Shown one piece after another: positions 1 through 7,882 of a DNA stretch of 64,000 nucleotides. The notes beneath the pieces were generated by a model that was not told the origin of the DNA, did not search any database, and worked only from the letters and a program-made list of their open reading frames with translations. The number at the start of each line of letters is the position of its first letter. Positions within the stretch are counted from its first letter, which is position 1. Both the position numbers and the translations under genes were made by a program. Where the stretch lies: contig NZ_QUNO01000008.1 of NCBI RefSeq assembly GCF_003387475.1, positions 124,001-188,000 of the forward strand, in the 5' to 3' direction. Source of the stretch: Kutzneria buriramensis. GTDB taxonomy: Bacteria; Actinomycetota; Actinomycetes; Mycobacteriales; Pseudonocardiaceae.

Positions 1-72
1 CGCGAGGCGATCAACGTCCACAGTGGAATAAGACCAGTGACGGAAAGGACCGCTGGGAAGGAGAATTCTGTG

Positions 73-501
73 ATGAACCGACTCTCGGATGAACTCGGAG
101 AGCTGTCCGTACGTGCGAAGAGGACCGAGGACGTCGTCGACGCCGCCGTAACGCAGGATCGGGAACGACTGCGGGCGCGGCTGGACACGTTGAAGTCCGC
201 GGTCGACGACCAGAATGCCGATGTCGGCGAGCGCATGGCGAAGGCACGCACGGATGTCGAGACGAAGTGGGTCGAGCTGCGGACCACCCTGGACGGCCAC
301 TTCGCCGACATGCGGGCCAAGGCCCGACAACACAAGGTCGAGCGGGACATCCGGCGGGCCGAGCACCGCGCGGACGACGCCGAGCAGGACGCCGTCGTCG
401 CGGTCGACTTCGCGCTCTACGCCCTCGACCAGGCCGAATACGCCATCATCGAGGCCGCCGTCAGTCGGGTCGAGGCCGACGAACTCGCCGCGCAGCACTG
501 A
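73..501 (+). CDS. Coiled-coil protein of unknown function
   Basis: A 142-residue soluble protein, rich in Arg, Asp, Glu and Ala with few hydrophobic stretches, predicted by eye to be mostly alpha-helical coiled coil (residues about 10-110, many heptad-like R/E/A runs). The ATG at 73 follows AAGGAG at a good distance; the GTG at 70 is an alternative. There is no signal peptide, no cysteine and no catalytic motif. It lies 69 bases upstream of an HdeD-like membrane protein on the same strand and may share its transcript. The family is not recognised with certainty, so the function is unknown. Confidence 0.75.
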   Translation: MNRLSDELGELSVRAKRTEDVVDAAVTQDRERLRARLDTLKSAVDDQNADVGERMAKARTDVETKWVELRTTLDGHFADMRAKARQHKVERDIRRAEHRADDAEQDAVVAVDFALYALDQAEYAIIEAAVSRVEADELAAQH

Positions 502-570
502 CCTCGGCTTCGTTCTGATCGAACACGCACGCATCGACCTCCCTGATCCTTGTTCGGCATGGAGGAGAAG

Positions 571-1128
571 ATGAGATTCAGCACCAGCACAGGCCTCATG
601 TGGAGAGGCATCCTCGCCATCGTCATCGGCATCGTCGCGGTTGCCTGGCCGGGCATCACGATCGGCGCGTTCGTCCTGATGTTCGCCGTGTACGCGTTCC
701 TCAACGCCGGTATGGAACTGGCCCTCATGACCGCGTCCCGCCGCGCTGGGCCGGTTGTCGGACGCCTGCTGCTCGCCGTGATCAACATCGCCGCAGGTGT
801 CCTGGCCATCGTCTGGCCCGGCCTCACGGCGTTGGTCCTCGTCATCATGGTCGCGGTCTGGGCGTTCATCGCCGGGATCGCTGAAGTCGTCCTGGCTTTC
901 GGCCGCGGCGAAACCGCCGGCCAGCGAGCAATGCTCGCATTGACGGGCCTGGTGTCGCTCGCCTTCGCCGTGGTCCTGGCGTTCCGACCGGACGTCGGCG
1001 CCGTGGTCCTCGCCCAGGTCTTCGGACTGTTCAGCATCGTCTCCGGAATCTCCGCGCTCGTGGCCGCCGCCAACCTCCACACCCACGGCGGCCAGCCGCA
1101 CACATCCTCACCCGCCCAAGCACACTGA
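571..1128 (+). CDS. HdeD family membrane protein (DUF308)
   Basis: A 185-residue integral membrane protein with six hydrophobic helices in three repeated pairs, each carrying a GIVAVAWPG- or GVLAIVWPG-type turn; this Trp-Pro-Gly repeat is typical of the HdeD/DUF308 family. In enterobacteria HdeD is linked to acid resistance; the actinobacterial members have no proven role. The start at 571 is set by the strong GGAGGAGA just upstream; ATGs at 550 and 559 lie before that site and are less likely. The tail after the last helix is short and His/Ser-rich. It follows a coiled-coil gene. Confidence 0.85.
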   Translation: MRFSTSTGLMWRGILAIVIGIVAVAWPGITIGAFVLMFAVYAFLNAGMELALMTASRRAGPVVGRLLLAVINIAAGVLAIVWPGLTALVLVIMVAVWAFIAGIAEVVLAFGRGETAGQRAMLALTGLVSLAFAVVLAFRPDVGAVVLAQVFGLFSIVSGISALVAAANLHTHGGQPHTSSPAQAH

Positions 1129-1169
1129 CGTCACCACCGACAGCCCGTCGCATCCGAGGACCGAAGACC

Positions 1170-1422
1170 TCACGTCCACCGCCTCGGGTGCGACGGCGTC
1201 GATGTGCGTCAAGGCCACGTGGTGGGCGTTGACGACCAGAACGTCGGTAAGCGCCCGTGCCGGCGTTGGGCATCGGGCCGGCCCCGAACGCGACGGGCAC
1301 CCCGAGCGGAACCGGCGTGGCAGGAACGCGAGGGAGACCACCCGGCCGGTGACGGCCTGTGCCACCGCGCGGGCTCGTACCGCGTCGGTGACGAAGTTCA
1401 GGGTGTCGAACAATGCACGAAA
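1170..1422 (-). pseudogene. Remnant of a cyclase-family (kynurenine formamidase-like) gene
   Basis: The minus strand keeps an open stretch resembling two separate parts of the cyclase family: TLNFVTDAVRARA followed by TGRVVSLAF (the 'GTLNfvTpe..rARAa.lv.tGrvvSLa' region) and then NAHHVALTHIDAV (the metal-binding 'H..(T)HiDA' region). The parts between and after are missing, and no start codon or RBS supports a live gene. It occupies most of the 399-base gap between the HdeD-like and lipoprotein genes; nothing else is seen there. Recognition is by pattern only. Confidence 0.4.
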
Positions 1423-1527
1423 TGCCGACTCGCAATCCAAAAATGGTCCGTGGTGGGCCTGGACCCACTCCGGGTATGAGGGGCAGCACCATCGATCGTG
1501 CCCTGGAAATGAAAATAGGGTTCCGGC

Positions 1528-2457
1528 ATGACCGAAAACGCCTCCCGTCCCCGATGCGTTCGCCGCGGCGCGGCGGCCCTCGCCGCCGGCACGGTTCTCC
1601 TCGGCTCCCTCGCCGCGTGCGACGCGGACTCGGTGAGCCCGCCGGCCACGGCGTCCTCGACCGCGCCCAGTACGACGGGTTCGCCCGCGGCAGCCCCCGA
1701 TCCCACCCTCCGGACGGTCTCCAACAACGGCCACAAGCTGGCGTTCCATCTCACGCCGGGTCACCTTCCGGCGATCGTGCTGGACGCCGGCGGCGGCCTC
1801 GATTCCTCCTACTGGAGGGACATCGCGCCCAAACTGGCCCACGACACGGGGGCGGAGATCATCACCTACGATCGCGCCGGGTCGGGTGCCAGCGACGAGG
1901 TGTCCGGACCGTGGAAGGCGCAGGACGCGGTGTCGGACCTGGAAGCCGGCCTCACCCAACTGGGCGCCACCCACGACGTCATACTGGTTTCCCACTCGCT
2001 CGCCGGTGAGATCGCCACCTGTTTCGTGAACAAGAATCCGCACTGGGTCACGGGCGCCGTGCTGGTGGACGCCAGTCTGCCCGACTTGTACACAGACGCC
2101 GAAGTGGCCAGGATCGAGGCCGCTAACCAGGAACAGGTCGACGAGCTGAAGAAGCAGCCGTCCACCAAGCAGACCCGCCAACTCCTGGCCGTCGCGAGCG
2201 ACTACGGCGACGTGCACCGCGCCTACCACCAGCTGTCCTGGCCGACCTCGATCCCGGCCACCGTCATCGTGTCGGCCAAGACGCCGTTCGACACGCCCGA
2301 CGACGCGCAGCTGTGGCGCGACGCCCAGGCACACTTCGCCGCCGCCGCGCCGAACCGGAACCTGGTCGTCGCACAGAACAGCTCCCACGACATTCCCGTC
2401 GACCGCCCGGACGTCGTGATCACGGCCGCCGAGGACATGGCGAAGAAGCTCACCTGA
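1528..2457 (+). CDS. Alpha/beta-hydrolase lipoprotein
   Basis: A 309-residue exported alpha/beta hydrolase. The N-terminus has an Arg-rich n-region, a hydrophobic core and a lipobox LGSLAAC (Cys31), so it should be anchored to the outer face of the membrane. A Ser/Thr/Pro/Ala-rich linker leads to a hydrolase fold with an oxyanion region DAGGGLDSSYW, nucleophile elbow VSHSLAGE (Ser replaces the first Gly of GxSxG), an acid near TPFDTPDD and a histidine in NSSHDIPVDRP. The substrate cannot be told. There is no close partner gene: the region downstream holds a decayed aldehyde dehydrogenase. Confidence 0.85.
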   Translation: MTENASRPRCVRRGAAALAAGTVLLGSLAACDADSVSPPATASSTAPSTTGSPAAAPDPTLRTVSNNGHKLAFHLTPGHLPAIVLDAGGGLDSSYWRDIAPKLAHDTGAEIITYDRAGSGASDEVSGPWKAQDAVSDLEAGLTQLGATHDVILVSHSLAGEIATCFVNKNPHWVTGAVLVDASLPDLYTDAEVARIEAANQEQVDELKKQPSTKQTRQLLAVASDYGDVHRAYHQLSWPTSIPATVIVSAKTPFDTPDDAQLWRDAQAHFAAAAPNRNLVVAQNSSHDIPVDRPDVVITAAEDMAKKLT

Positions 2458-2544
2458 CTCCCGAACCGCCATCGCACTCGGCTCCGACGACGTCGGTGGC
2501 GGCGCGCCACGAGCGCGTCGCGCCGAGTCCCGACGGATACCGGA

Positions 2545-2730
2545 TCATCTTGGCCGAGCTGAACTCTCGATCCGGCGGGCGACGCGGAACGCCCGTGCCA
2601 TGTCGCCGGTGGAGATGCCGCACACGAGGCCGTATTCCGACTCGTTGGCGATCGTGACCGCCTCCTCCTCGGAGTCGGCACGGAGAGCCCGTCGGCGAGC
2701 GTCGGCCAACCGGGACAACGCACATCTCAT
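2545..2730 (-). pseudogene. Aldehyde dehydrogenase remnant
   Basis: About 40 codons on the minus strand read as the C-terminal part of an NAD-dependent aldehyde dehydrogenase: EEEAVTIANESEYGL, then STGDMARAFRVARRIESS, which match the family's 'dEAi.iANdt.YGLaa.v.T.d..rA..va..i..G' region. The frame then runs to a stop, and the catalytic Cys and NAD-binding parts are absent. This is a broken gene fragment filling the gap between the lipoprotein hydrolase and the YibE/F gene; no other feature is seen in that gap. Confidence 0.55.
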
Positions 2731-2769
2731 GCGCCGGCTCGTGGTCTGCCAGCCGCCCGTCTGATCGCG

Positions 2770-4461
2770 TCAGTGCCGAGGCGGGTCGTCGGCGGCGATC
2801 TCCGGCGGCGTGATCGGGCGTCGGAGATCCGGCGGGGCGGAGGGATGGCCGCCTGGCAGCTCGGGGCCGCGGTAGCGCGGCGGCTCCGGGGGAATCGGTG
2901 ACCGGCGTTGCCGGGGCTGTGGGGGAGGAAGCTGCCCGCGGCGCGGCGACACCTGCGTGTGCTGCTCGCGGACGTCGGGCGGCGGCTGCCGGCGCGGCGG
3001 CTCCTGGCGTTGCCGGGGCTGCGGCTCGCGACGTGGTTGCTGAGCGGGTGGCTCACGGTGCGGTTGTTCTCGGCGTGGCGGTGGTTCGCGGCGCCGGGCT
3101 TCGTCGGGCCGGCGCTGTGTCGACGGCTCGCGGCGCCGGCCGTTCTCCGGCGGACGCTGGCGGCGAGTCGGTTCCTGCTCGGCGACGCCCCGGAACTGCT
3201 CGGTGGGCATCTCGTCCTGGTCGACGCGCTTGCGGACCGGCGCCGGGTCTGCCGGCTCCGGCTCGGGTTCCGGCTCGACGATCTCCGGGACGGGGATCTT
3301 CTCCTGGCGGGCGATCAGCGCCGCCAGGACCGTGGTGATCGGCACGGACGCGACGAGGCCGATGCTGCCGACCAGGGTCCGCACGAGCTCCTGGGCGACG
3401 GTCTCGGCGGTGAGGACGTCGGAGACGCCCCGGCCGCTGGCGGCGTAGGCGAGCAGCAGCGGCAGGGCGGCGCCGGCGTAGGCCATCACGAGGGTGTTGA
3501 CCGACGACGACATGTGGTCGCGGCCGATGCGCAGGCCGGCGGCATAGAGCTCGCGCCAGCCGAGCTTGGGATTGGCCCGCCGCAACTCCCACACCGCGCT
3601 GGTCTGCGTGACGGTGACGTCGTCCAGCACGCCGACGGAGCCGATGACGATGCCGGCCAGCAGCAGCCCGCGGGCGTCGATGCCGTGGCCGAGCACGGTG
3701 ATCAGGTTGGCGGTGTCCTCGTCGAGGCCGGTGAGGTTGGCGACGGCGGAGAACAGCCAGCCGAGCACGCCGATCAGGCCGAGGCTGACCAGCGTGCCGA
3801 CCACGGCGGTGGACGTGCGCGCGGACAGGCCGTGGGTCAGGTACAGCACCATGAACATGATCAGCGCGGCCCCGACGACGCCGACCGACAGCGGGTCCTT
3901 TCCGGCGAGCATCGCGGGCAGTACGAAAAGGACGATCACCACGAAGGTGAGCACCAGCGCGCCGAGCGCCTTCAGGCCCTGCATCCGGCCGAGGATGAGC
4001 ACCGCGGCGGCGAACAGCACCCCCAGCAGTGCCAACGGGAATCCGCGCTGGAAGTCGAGCAGCTGGTACGAGCCGGGGTCGTTCGGGTCGCCGCCGTTGT
4101 AGCCGAGCACCACCTTGTCGCCGACGGAGAACCGCGGCGTGGACGGCTCGATCGGCATCGGCTCGGTGATGGTCGCCTGGTTGTCCAGCTGCACGGTGAC
4201 GGACTCGCACTGCTTGGCGCCGCCGCCGTTGCCACCGCCGCCGCAGTTGCTGGCCACGACCTTCGTGACGACGGCGTGCTCGGTGATGGCGGGCCCGTCC
4301 ACGGCGTTGCCGGCGGCGGTGTGCTTGCCCCAGGGATACAGCAGCACGGCGCCGACGATCGTCAGCACGGCGAGCGGCAGCAGCAGGCCGACCACCAGCC
4401 GGCGTACGCGTGCCGACGCCGGCGCCGCCGGTCCGTGGTTGTGCCCGTGCCCATGGCTCAC
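2770..4461 (-). CDS. YibE/F family membrane protein with long Pro/Arg-rich tail
   Basis: A 563-residue membrane protein of the YibE/F-like family. A short His-rich start (SHGHGHNHG) precedes the first helix; a Cys/Gly-containing extracytoplasmic domain follows (about residues 50-125), then seven or so helices with the family hallmark GHGIDARGLLLAGI and GSVGVLDDVTVTQTSAVWEL. The last 175 residues form a highly charged Pro/Arg/Glu-rich disordered tail starting at EPEPEPEP, unusual in length for the family. Start choice: GTG at 4461 has AGGA about 7 bases upstream; GTG at 4467 is the alternative. The transported solute is unknown. It is divergent from the SOS-box gene. Confidence 0.85.
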   Translation of the reverse strand: MSHGHGHNHGPAAPASARVRRLVVGLLLPLAVLTIVGAVLLYPWGKHTAAGNAVDGPAITEHAVVTKVVASNCGGGGNGGGAKQCESVTVQLDNQATITEPMPIEPSTPRFSVGDKVVLGYNGGDPNDPGSYQLLDFQRGFPLALLGVLFAAAVLILGRMQGLKALGALVLTFVVIVLFVLPAMLAGKDPLSVGVVGAALIMFMVLYLTHGLSARTSTAVVGTLVSLGLIGVLGWLFSAVANLTGLDEDTANLITVLGHGIDARGLLLAGIVIGSVGVLDDVTVTQTSAVWELRRANPKLGWRELYAAGLRIGRDHMSSSVNTLVMAYAGAALPLLLAYAASGRGVSDVLTAETVAQELVRTLVGSIGLVASVPITTVLAALIARQEKIPVPEIVEPEPEPEPADPAPVRKRVDQDEMPTEQFRGVAEQEPTRRQRPPENGRRREPSTQRRPDEARRREPPPRREQPHREPPAQQPRREPQPRQRQEPPRRQPPPDVREQHTQVSPRRGQLPPPQPRQRRSPIPPEPPRYRGPELPGGHPSAPPDLRRPITPPEIAADDPPRH

Positions 4462-4579
4462 CGCCACATCCTGACCGGTCTCGGTCTCGGGGCCAACGCG
4501 GGTGCGGTCATCCACGTCCTGGCTGACTCCGCAACCACCTGATCGGTTGCTCCGAACGCCGATTCGGTTGACGTTCGAT

Positions 4580-4593
4580 CGAACATGTGTTCG
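4580..4593 (+). promoter_or_regulatory. LexA/SOS box
   Basis: CGAACATGTGTTCG fits the Gram-positive/actinobacterial LexA consensus CGAACRNRYGTTYG at every position and is a near-perfect palindrome. It lies 9 bases upstream of the GTG start of the radical SAM gene. From general knowledge, the mycobacterial homologue Rv2578c belongs to the LexA regulon, which supports the site. An overlapping GTTCGATCGAAC palindrome sits immediately to its left. Confidence 0.85.
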
Positions 4594-4815
4594 ACTGCTG
4601 GGGTGCGATGGGACGAGCAACGGGTGGACCGGGACGAACCGGCGCTGCTGGGACTGTCTGGACTTGTCAGGTCGGTGCGCTCGCCGGAGTTCGCGGGCGT
4701 GGTCTTCCATGAGGTGCGGGCCAAGAGCGTGCTCAACCGGGTGCCGGGCGGCTCGCCCATGCCGTTCAGCTGGACGGTCAACCCCTATCGCGGCTGCACG
4801 CACGGCTGTGTCTAC

Positions 4816-5676
4816 TGCCTGGACGGGGAAACGCCTGTGCTGCTGGCCGACGGCAGCACGAAAACGTTGGCGCGCCTGGAGGTCGGCGACGACATCGTCG
4901 GCACGAACGTGGTCGGCGGCGAGCGGCGGTACGTGCGCACGAAGGTGCTGGCGCACTGGCGCACCGCCAAGCGCGCCTACCGGATCACCCTGCACGACGG
5001 CACGGAGATCGTCGCCAGCGGCGACCACCGTTTCCTCACCGCGGACGGCTGGCGGCACGTCACCGGCCCGATGCGGCCACACCTGACGGTCGGCACGGAG
5101 CTGGTCGGAACCGGGGCTTTCGCCTTACCGCCGGAGGAAACCGAGAGCTACCAACGGGGTTATCTCTGCGGCATGGTCCAGGGTGGTGGCACGCAGGGCT
5201 TCCGCGTGGCGCTGGCCGGGGCCGAGGGCATCGACCGCACCGAACGCTACCTGTCCGAGCTGGGCACCTCGGCCGTGCCCGACGAGTTGCCGCTGGCCCC
5301 CGGCCTGGACTGGCACAAGGGCCTGCTGGCCGGCATCTTCGACGCCCGCGGCAGCGTTTCCGACGGCGTGGTCAGGATTTTCACCCGCGACGCGCGGCTG
5401 CTGGACGCGATCAGCCTGGCGCTCAAGGAACTCGACTTCGAGCACAGCGTCACCGAGAACCGGCGGGCGGTCGTGCTGCACGCGGATCTGGCCGAGCGGC
5501 TGCGTTTCCGGCAGACGGTCGACCCGGCGATGGCCAGCCGGCTCGCCGTGGACGGCGAGCTCGTGCCGGCCGCGAACCTGACCGTGACGAGCATCGAGCG
5601 CCTGGACGGCCGTCGCCTCTACGACATCACCACCGGCACCGGCGATTTCATCGCCGACGGAATCGTCAGCCACAAT
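4816..5676 (+). other. Intein with degenerate LAGLIDADG endonuclease
   Basis: A 287-residue intein sits exactly before the third cysteine of the radical SAM motif. Block A begins CLDGETPVLLADG; block B holds SGDHRFLT; the C-terminal blocks read RLYDITTGTGDFIADGIVSHN followed by Cys, the classic HN/C junction. Between them is a two-motif homing endonuclease domain: LCGMVQGGG and LAGIFDARG. Both lack the acidic residue at position 8 of LAGLIDADG (Gly and Arg instead), so the endonuclease is probably dead while the splicing residues look intact. Confidence 0.88.
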
Positions 5677-5705
5677 TGCTCGTGTTCACTCCCAGGACAC
5701 ACACC
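5655..5705 (+). other. attL of the integrated element
   Basis: Left junction. The host half is the intein end (Ser-His-Asn codons, ...CCACAAT), the central dinucleotide is TG at 5677-5678, and the element half carries AGGACACACACC at 5694-5705. That 12-mer is the exact reverse complement of GGTGTGTGTCCT at 19498-19509, and each copy is exactly 15 bases from its TG, giving a symmetric attP when the ends are joined. Confidence 0.8.
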
Positions 5706-5740
5706 TGACGCGGTACCGTCAGGGTGGGACGGGAGTCGAG

Positions 5741-7246
5741 ATGACCAGCAGCAGCCAGCGTCCGAAGAGGACAGAGGACATCTTCCCTGAGGCCCTGTCG
5801 GGGGACAGGGCCTACCTGGTTGATGGCGACATGTCCCGCCAGCCTTGCGTGTTCTATTTCCGCAAGTCCATTGGAGACGACTTCGCCACCCAGGTACTCC
5901 GATGTTTGCAGTATGCACGAGGGGCGGGTCTGCGGCTTGACACATCGGTGGGCATTGAAGGCGTCTACTACGATGACGATAAGTCAGGCTCGAAAGATAT
6001 CGAGCGTCCAGGCTATGACCACCTCATGTCGGATGTTATGTCTGGCGCGTTGTCTGGACGCTTCATTATTGTGCGAGATCAGGACAGGCTCAGTCGTAGG
6101 GAGTCCTCCGTTCTTGAGGAGTACCATGTAATCACCGAGCTGTCTAAGGTTCGGACTTTTTCTTCGGATGGCCGTGAAATTAAAGATGACCTGACGACCG
6201 GCATTATGGCCGTTTTGGCGCGTTCTGAGGCTAAGATTATTGGTCATCGGCAGCGAGGTCGGAAGGAATTCCGGGCTATCCAAGGTATGCCCCCGGCTAG
6301 TCGTGTAAAGCGGATTGGTTACACGCGCGGGTATACCGCAATAGATTGGGAAGAAGCTAAGATGCTTCGGCGTGCTCGCGCAAAGGTGGTTGCTGGACGG
6401 TCATTGTCGGGAATTGTCAAAGAAATGAAAGAGCAGGGTATCGTTAAGCCGAACGGCAAACCCTACCTTGTTGCGGACTTGGGTAGGCTGTTGCGGAACC
6501 CTGCCTATGCTGGATTGCGCGTATTTACGCGAGACATTGAAATTGAAGGGAAAGTTATCCCCAAGGGAGAAGTTGTCGCCAGGGGTGAATGGCCACGGAT
6601 ATTTACCGAGGACGAGCACTACGAAGTTGCCGCGATACTGGCGAAAAACAAGTCGTTTTCGGCCGATCATGGGCCAAAATATCTTTTGGCGGGGATTCTC
6701 GTCTGTGCTGAATGTGGCACTAGGATGTCACACGGATGGAAGCCTAGCGGTAAGAAGCGCAAAGATGGATCTAAGGTTGTTATTCCTAACTACCATTGCC
6801 AGATTTCGCGCGGTGGTTGCGGAAGGGTCTCTAGAAGTGCTCGCGCGCTAGAGTCCTTTTTTCTAGATCTGACTTACAGGGCAATTAAGCGCCTGCCTGT
6901 TGTGGTTGAGAAAGTTGTAGATACGACCGGGGATGAGATACGTCGCCAACAGCGTAAGATTGACGACGCGGTGAAGGCTTTCAAGGATGACGCGATCGAC
7001 ATCGTCACTCTCGCCGATATTCGTCAGGATGCTCAAGCGAAAATCGCTTCTCTGAAGAAAGAGCAGAAGGTGAAGCCTAAGCCGCTGCCTATAGATGACG
7101 CAGATGCATTCTTGAATTCTAAGGATGTTGGTAAGCAGCGCGACACTATTCGGCGGTTCTTTCCGGTTGTTGGCGTCAAGCCCGCCGGAGGTAACGGTGT
7201 GAGGTTTCATCCCGATCAGCTGGTCTTTCCGGAGGATGCCAAGTAG
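5741..7246 (+). CDS. Large serine recombinase (integrase)
   Basis: A 501-residue site-specific recombinase. The resolvase-type catalytic domain shows YFRKSIGDDF with the nucleophile Ser43, RDQDRLSRRES and the E-helix LARSEAKIIGHRQRGRKEF; then come the recombinase domain (about 200-300), a zinc ribbon CAECGTRMSHG...CQISRGGCG, and a coiled-coil stretch near the C-terminus. It should carry out attP x attB integration and, with a directionality factor, excision. The ATG at 5741 has GGGAG six bases upstream; Met31 is a weaker alternative. Its body is clearly richer in A and T than its neighbours, a sign of different origin. It lies just inside attL, in the same direction as the SOS-controlled host gene. 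Confidence 0.95.
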   Translation: MTSSSQRPKRTEDIFPEALSGDRAYLVDGDMSRQPCVFYFRKSIGDDFATQVLRCLQYARGAGLRLDTSVGIEGVYYDDDKSGSKDIERPGYDHLMSDVMSGALSGRFIIVRDQDRLSRRESSVLEEYHVITELSKVRTFSSDGREIKDDLTTGIMAVLARSEAKIIGHRQRGRKEFRAIQGMPPASRVKRIGYTRGYTAIDWEEAKMLRRARAKVVAGRSLSGIVKEMKEQGIVKPNGKPYLVADLGRLLRNPAYAGLRVFTRDIEIEGKVIPKGEVVARGEWPRIFTEDEHYEVAAILAKNKSFSADHGPKYLLAGILVCAECGTRMSHGWKPSGKKRKDGSKVVIPNYHCQISRGGCGRVSRSARALESFFLDLTYRAIKRLPVVVEKVVDTTGDEIRRQQRKIDDAVKAFKDDAIDIVTLADIRQDAQAKIASLKKEQKVKPKPLPIDDADAFLNSKDVGKQRDTIRRFFPVVGVKPAGGNGVRFHPDQLVFPEDAK

Positions 7247-7302
7247 GTCATACAAAAAGGCCCTCGACTGTAACAGTCGAGGGCCTTTTTGTATGACCTA
7301 CT
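7242..7302. terminator. 61-base perfect palindrome, bidirectional terminator holding both stop codons
   Basis: Two perfect 30-base arms flank a single central base. The inner part, AAAAAGGCCCTCGACTG and its complement, gives a GC-rich stem followed by T5 on both strands, that is, an intrinsic terminator in both directions. The outer arms contain the TAG stop of the integrase (7244-7246) and, mirrored, the TAG of the convergent gene (7298-7300). Confidence 0.9.
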
Positions 7303-7882
7303 CGAAAATTGTTCGAATGTCTCTCGACTTGGCTTCATCGAAGAATCCTCTAGCTTCTAGTCTGTCAAGAAATCTGTCGGTCCAAAGATCCTGCTGTGTC
7401 GCTGTCGACGACCGCCGCTGCGGCGGCAACGCACTGGGCCTCTCTGACTTGGCCGCAGGGCGTTCGGATGCGTCGCCCGGCGTGTTACCCCTCGGGTGGC
7501 GTGCCAGTCGCTGTGCGGGCGGCTGAGACCGTCGCGTGGAGGTGCGCGGCCGAGGCTCGGATACCTGGTTTCCGTCCGACGGCTCTGCCGTGTCAGTAGG
7601 GCTGGTCGGTTCGGCTGAGGCATGGTCGGCACTCCCGTGCGTGTCTGTGGTGGTCGGCTGTGACGGCGTGCGGGCTTCTGTCGCAGGCGGCCTAGTTCGC
7701 CCCGGTTCGGGGACGGATGGACGGGTTGGTGGTCTACCTGACCACCCGTCCCGGACCGTGTTTTCGCAGCTCAGAGGTTGTGAAGACCCGTCCGTGCCAC
7801 TTGGGACGGGTGGACGGGTTGCGGGCCGGTTTGGGACGGGTTGCGTGGCGGCACCGGACGGGTTGCCGGGGCTACCTGCCAT
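7298..7882 (-). CDS. Pro/Thr/Ser-rich protein with short conserved-looking tail
   Basis: A 194-residue protein, last gene of the transfer operon. The ATG at 7882 overlaps the TraB stop by 11 bases, which decides the start; the open frame extends further upstream only because it shadows traB. Residues 1-160 are a low-complexity Pro, Thr, Ser and Arg-rich chain, presumably disordered; the last 30 residues (DLWTDRFLDRLEARGFFDEA...) look folded and amphipathic. No family is recognised. Position suggests an accessory transfer role, possibly a DNA- or TraB-binding tail protein. Confidence 0.6.
   Translation of the reverse strand: MAGSPGNPSGAATQPVPNRPATRPPVPSGTDGSSQPLSCENTVRDGWSGRPPTRPSVPEPGRTRPPATEARTPSQPTTTDTHGSADHASAEPTSPTDTAEPSDGNQVSEPRPRTSTRRSQPPAQRLARHPRGNTPGDASERPAAKSERPSALPPQRRSSTATQQDLWTDRFLDRLEARGFFDEAKSRDIRTIFE

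Larger units (their letters stand above)
4603..5790 (+). pseudogene. Rv2578c-type radical SAM gene, 5' part with intein, split by mobile element
   Basis: The N-extein (71 residues from GTG 4603; MRWDEQRVD is the family's usual start) ends in NPYRGCTHGCVY, the beginning of the radical SAM CxxxCxxC cluster site. A complete intein follows, then the mobile element begins. After the splice residue Cys+1 the reading frame continues only into element-coded residues (CSCSLPGHTPD...) and stops at 5790, overlapping the integrase start. The 3' half lies at 19525-20379. Joined, the gene would encode a 355-residue spliced protein, the normal size of the family. The upstream ATG at 4585 lies inside the SOS box and is unlikely to be the start. 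As it stands the catalytic enzyme is lost; the chimeric product might still splice. Confidence 0.9.

Noticed and set aside
1202-1531. Plus-strand frames in the gap before the lipoprotein gene
   Set aside because: No RBS, odd composition, and the opposite strand shows recognisable cyclase-family pieces.
2908-4542. Plus-strand open frame of 544 codons antisense to the YibE/F gene
   Set aside because: Composition is His/Arg/Gly/Ala-rich without motifs; the minus strand has a clear membrane protein with family motifs. It is a GC-rich shadow frame.
5655-5705. Integration into a tRNA gene, the usual AICE target
   Set aside because: No tRNA-like sequence lies at either junction; the integrase is a serine recombinase and the host coding frame is restored at the TG.
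7242-7302. Palindrome as an origin of transfer or replication
   Set aside because: The GC stem with A and T tracts between two convergent stops fits a two-way terminator; no iterons or clt-type repeats surround it.
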